Source of the DNA: UBA4716 sp036310525
Lineage (GTDB): Bacteria; Bacillota; Clostridia; UBA1381
Direction: 5' to 3'
Assembly: GCA_036310525.1 (NCBI GenBank)
Contig: JAXJRQ010000122.1
Coordinates: 1-17,079 of the forward strand
Length of the DNA: 17,079 nucleotides
The position numbers and the translations under genes were made by a program. The notes beneath the pieces are model-generated. The model was given only the letters and a program-made list of their open reading frames with translations. It was not told where the DNA came from and did no database searches. How positions within the stretch are numbered: position 1 is the stretch's first letter; each line of letters starts with the position of its first letter. Shown one piece after another: positions 14,791-17,079 of the stretch.

Positions 14791-14829
14791 TTACAGATAA
14801 TCCCTTTTTATTTCAGCGGTTATCTGTAA
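14791..14829 (+). repeat. Palindrome / leader hairpin before the response regulator
   Basis: Perfect 10-bp arms TTACAGATAA (14791-14800) and TTATCTGTAA (14820-14829). Allowing one G-U pair the stem extends to 12 bp with a 15-nt loop. No U-tract follows, so it is not a terminator. It lies downstream of the likely promoter, about 57 nt before the start codon, and could be an operator or an mRNA structure. Confidence 0.65.
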
Positions 14830-14885
14830 CATTTTGAGTATGACCTGAAGGTTTAAATTATATTTAGGAAAGGAAGTTTTTAATC

Positions 14886-15584
14886 TTGGAAAAAACCATT
14901 CTGATAATCGAAGACGAACAGAATATCAATGATATTCTTACATTTACTTTTAATAAGGAAGGCTACAAGACTTTATCCGCTCTTGACGGAATCACAGGTC
15001 TTGAAATGGCACTTAATCAAAACCCTGATTTGATTCTTCTTGATGTTATGCTTCCCGGCATTGACGGCTGGGAGGTCTGCAAAAAGGTTCGTGCACACTC
15101 AAACGTGCCAATCATTATGCTTACAGCACGTGAAGACGAAGTTGATAAGATTCTTGGTCTTGAGCTTGGTGCGGACGATTATATCACAAAGCCGTATTCT
15201 GTTCGTGAGCTTACAGCAAGAGTTAAAGCAAATCTAAGAAGAAGCGCAATTGACAATCTACCCCCTGTTCCGGCAGAAGATGTGAACACTATTACATCAG
15301 GTGATTTGTCAATTAACATTGAACGCTATGAGGTTTCAAAATCAGGTACCGTTATTGATATAACTCTTCGTGAATTTGAACTTCTTAAATTCCTTGCTAT
15401 GCAGCCTGAGAAAATTTTCTCACGCGAAAAGCTTCTTGAAAACGTATGGGGTTACGAATACTACGGCGATGTACGTACAGTAGACGTTACAGTAAGACGT
15501 TTGAGAGAAAAAATCGAAGATGATCCCAGTATGCCGAAATATATCATCACAAAGCGTGGCGTGGGATATTATTTCAACAAATAA
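14886..15584 (+). CDS. walR: OmpR/PhoB-family response regulator, WalR-like
   Basis: 232 residues. The receiver domain (1-120) has the acidic pocket Glu9-Asp10-Glu11, phosphoacceptor Asp53 in LLDVMLPG, Thr80 and Lys102 (TKPYS). The winged-helix DNA-binding domain (about 135-232) contains LREFELL, the recognition-helix region VRTVDVTVRRLREKIEDDP and the wing end RGVGYYF. The tail W-G-Y-x-Y-x-G-D-V-R-T-V-D-V-T-V-R-R-L matches, from memory, Bacillus WalR (YycF) more closely than PhoP, and the cognate kinase also has WalK architecture. WalR controls cell-wall hydrolase genes in Bacilli; the same role here is inference. The start is TTG at 14886-14888, supported by AAAGGAAG 9 nt upstream. The kinase gene follows after an intergenic terminator. 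Confidence 0.9.
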   Translation: MEKTILIIEDEQNINDILTFTFNKEGYKTLSALDGITGLEMALNQNPDLILLDVMLPGIDGWEVCKKVRAHSNVPIIMLTAREDEVDKILGLELGADDYITKPYSVRELTARVKANLRRSAIDNLPPVPAEDVNTITSGDLSINIERYEVSKSGTVIDITLREFELLKFLAMQPEKIFSREKLLENVWGYEYYGDVRTVDVTVRRLREKIEDDPSMPKYIITKRGVGYYFNK

Positions 15585-15597
15585 TAATTTTTTCAAA

Positions 15598-15634
15598 GCC
15601 CGGAACAGAGTTATTCCTGTTTCGGGCAATTTTT
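15598..15634 (+). terminator. Intrinsic terminator between regulator and kinase genes
   Basis: Arms 15598-15608 (GCCCGGAACAG) and 15617-15627 form an 11-bp stem with one G-U pair and an 8-nt loop, followed by AATTTTT (T-run 15630-15634). It starts 13 nt after the regulator stop and ends about 18 nt before the kinase ATG, whose ribosome site (15636-15642) follows directly. It probably lets only part of the transcripts reach the kinase. Confidence 0.82.
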
Positions 15635-15652
15635 AAGAAAGGTAATAATTAT

Positions 15653-17079
15653 ATGTTTAAAAGCTTACGCTGGAAAATAACACTGTTATTTATTCTGCTC
15701 GTTACACTGGCAGAGCTTATAATAGGTACTGTCGGTATTATTATGACAGCAAATTATTTTCATAACGATTTTATGGAAACCATAAACGCATCGCTTGAAC
15801 ACGGTTTGAGGAAAAATCTCGACATTGCCGCAAATTCTGTTACTATTCCTCAGCCGCCCGTAGAAGGAAGTCCCGTGATTATGGAGGAAACGTCAAATAT
15901 TCATCTTGAAGGAATACGTGATACCATGAACAGTTATCTCGGCCGCCTTGCAATGAGTGCATCAAGAACATATGCAATTCTTGACGGAAAAACCGCTGCA
16001 GTTTTGTATTCATCAGTTAATGCCAACAAAACAGCAATGACTCCCGTAATTTCAAGCGCACTTAATGGCAATGAGTCTTTTCAGACCAACTTTTTTGCAG
16101 AATACATGGACTACGCTCTGCCCTTGGGAAGAGCGGAAAATATAAAATACATAGTATATATTAAAGATACAAAAGCAGTTCAGAATAATATTATACAAAG
16201 CATATCCATTATATGGCTCTACATTTTCCTTGCATCGGCACTTATTTCATACATTATAGGAAGCCGTATAGGAAAATCAGTTACAGTTCCCATAAGTCAG
16301 CTTACAATTCAGGCAAAGCGTCTTGCCGACGGCGATATGGATGCATTGCAGGAATCTAAAGATGATGACGAGCTTGGGCATCTCACCAATTCACTGCTCT
16401 ATCTTGCACATACACGCAAAGAATCAAGCGATAAGGCAAAGGGAGAACAAATAAAGGTTGAAACAATACTTCAAAACATGAACGATGGTATTCTCGCATT
16501 TAACATGCAAGGTGAGCTTATTCACGTAAATCCCGAAGCAAAAAAGCTTTTGCACCGTCAGTATCTTGACGACGTACAGTTTGACAGATTTTTCAAGGAG
16601 CTTAATGCTGACATCAAGTTGGGAGACCTTGTATATATGAAACCTGACGGTTCAATAGAACGAGAAATCAGAATAAACAGTACATATCTGCATCTGAACT
16701 TTGCCACATTTAATATTGAAAATAAAGTCGGGGGTATTATTGTAATCATACACGACATTACGCATCAGGAAAAGCTTGAGCAATCCCGTCGTGATTTTGT
16801 GGCAAATGTTTCGCATGAGCTTCGCACACCGCTTACAACTATCAAATCATATTCGGAAACCCTTTCCGACATGCCCGATGTAGACCGTGAGCTGCAGGTT
16901 CGTTTTCTCGACGTAATCTCCTCGGAGTCCGACAGAATGGCAAGAATTATAAGCGACTTATTGACGCTGTCTGAGCTTGACGAAAATCAGACCTTCCTCA
17001 AAAAGCCTGAGCAGATTGATGTGCGGAAAATGATTGAAAGCATTGTCGAAAGATTGAGTCTGACGGCAAAGAAAAAGGA
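15653..17079 (+). CDS. walK: Sensor histidine kinase, WalK-like (3' end outside window)
   Basis: The frame is open from ATG 15653-15655 to the window edge, 475 codons. Order: short basic N-terminus, transmembrane helix 1 (about 8-31), an extracytoplasmic domain of about 150 residues, transmembrane helix 2 (about 183-204), HAMP domain (about 205-257, with VPISQL and DDDELGHL), PAS domain (about 269-377, starting ETILQNMNDGILAF) and HisKA with phospho-accepting His388 in FVANVSHELRTPL. The ATP-binding domain is cut off. TM-sensor-TM-HAMP-PAS-HisKA is the WalK layout, also found in PhoR-type kinases, so the symbol is tentative. It should autophosphorylate and pass phosphate to Asp53 of the upstream regulator. 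Ribosome site AGAAAGG lies 10 nt upstream. Confidence 0.88.
   Translation, partial: MFKSLRWKITLLFILLVTLAELIIGTVGIIMTANYFHNDFMETINASLEHGLRKNLDIAANSVTIPQPPVEGSPVIMEETSNIHLEGIRDTMNSYLGRLAMSASRTYAILDGKTAAVLYSSVNANKTAMTPVISSALNGNESFQTNFFAEYMDYALPLGRAENIKYIVYIKDTKAVQNNIIQSISIIWLYIFLASALISYIIGSRIGKSVTVPISQLTIQAKRLADGDMDALQESKDDDELGHLTNSLLYLAHTRKESSDKAKGEQIKVETILQNMNDGILAFNMQGELIHVNPEAKKLLHRQYLDDVQFDRFFKELNADIKLGDLVYMKPDGSIEREIRINSTYLHLNFATFNIENKVGGIIVIIHDITHQEKLEQSRRDFVANVSHELRTPLTTIKSYSETLSDMPDVDRELQVRFLDVISSESDRMARIISDLLTLSELDENQTFLKKPEQIDVRKMIESIVERLSLTAKKK

Larger units (their letters stand above)
14575..14885. other. Divergent regulatory gap, pyrB / response regulator
   Basis: This 311-bp stretch holds no gene. 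From left to right it contains the pyrB leader with a small palindrome just before the ribosome site (ATACAT..ATGTAT, about 14592-14607), the pyr promoter (14633-14661), an A-tract zone with a perfect 14-bp palindrome (14706-14719) that may bend the DNA, weak promoter candidates for the regulator gene (14733-14770), and a perfect 10-bp palindrome (14791-14829) in the regulator leader. Confidence 0.8.

Noticed and set aside
1..17079. Mobile elements, CRISPR arrays, defence genes, tRNA or rRNA
   Set aside because: I looked for transposase/integrase-like proteins, regularly spaced repeats and RNA gene signatures and found none; all large frames are core metabolic or regulatory genes.

Overview
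The window is AT-rich, with densely packed genes, strong GGAGG-type ribosome binding sites, frequent TTG starts, intrinsic terminators with U-tracts, a TPP riboswitch and sigma-A type promoters. These features, together with a class 1B dihydroorotate dehydrogenase (PyrD+PyrK), a dnaG-sigA pair and a WalR/WalK-like two-component system, point to a Gram-positive Firmicute, most likely an anaerobic member of the Clostridia. I cannot assign a genus. The region looks like ordinary chromosome: I see no transposase, integrase, phage gene, tRNA, rRNA or CRISPR array.

Layout. (1) 1-210 (+) is the end of argininosuccinate lyase, closed by a 17-bp bidirectional terminator shared with a convergent DUF1846 gene (250-1734, -). 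(2) 1856-4343 (+) is a thiamine unit: a consensus promoter, a TPP riboswitch with a terminator, then overlapping thiM, thiE and thiD, ended by another bidirectional terminator. This unit salvages thiazole and joins it to the pyrimidine moiety. The genes that build either moiety de novo (thiC, thiG, thiH, thiS) are not here. (3) 4394-9502 (-) reads, in transcription order, dnaG (primase), sigA/rpoD (housekeeping sigma factor), prmA (L11 methyltransferase) and an A-type flavodiiron-like protein. (4) 9681-14574 (-) is a pyrimidine operon in the order pyrB-pyrC-pyrF-pyrK-pyrD, driven by a recognisable promoter near 14633-14661. It covers the steps from carbamoyl aspartate to orotate plus the last step to UMP; carAB and pyrE are not in the window. 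(5) 14886-17079 (+) is a WalR-type response regulator and the start of its sensor kinase, which runs off the right edge. A strong hairpin terminator lies between the two.

How the parts relate. The pyr operon and the dnaG-sigA-prmA-flavoprotein group point the same way, and no GC-rich terminator is visible between them. Nucleotide synthesis could therefore be partly co-transcribed with the priming and transcription genes. The WalRK-like system diverges from pyrB across a 311-bp AT-rich regulatory gap.

No clearly undescribed system is visible. The strongest oddity is the flavodiiron-like protein at 4394-5572: two of the expected histidine ligands of its di-iron site, one for each iron, read as asparagine, while spacing and the other ligands are kept. 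Lesser points are the terminator between regulator and kinase genes, a perfect 10-bp palindrome and several TGTWAH elements in the regulator leader, and inverted repeats near the pyrB promoter and between pyrD and dnaG. All calls come from reading the sequence; no database search was possible.
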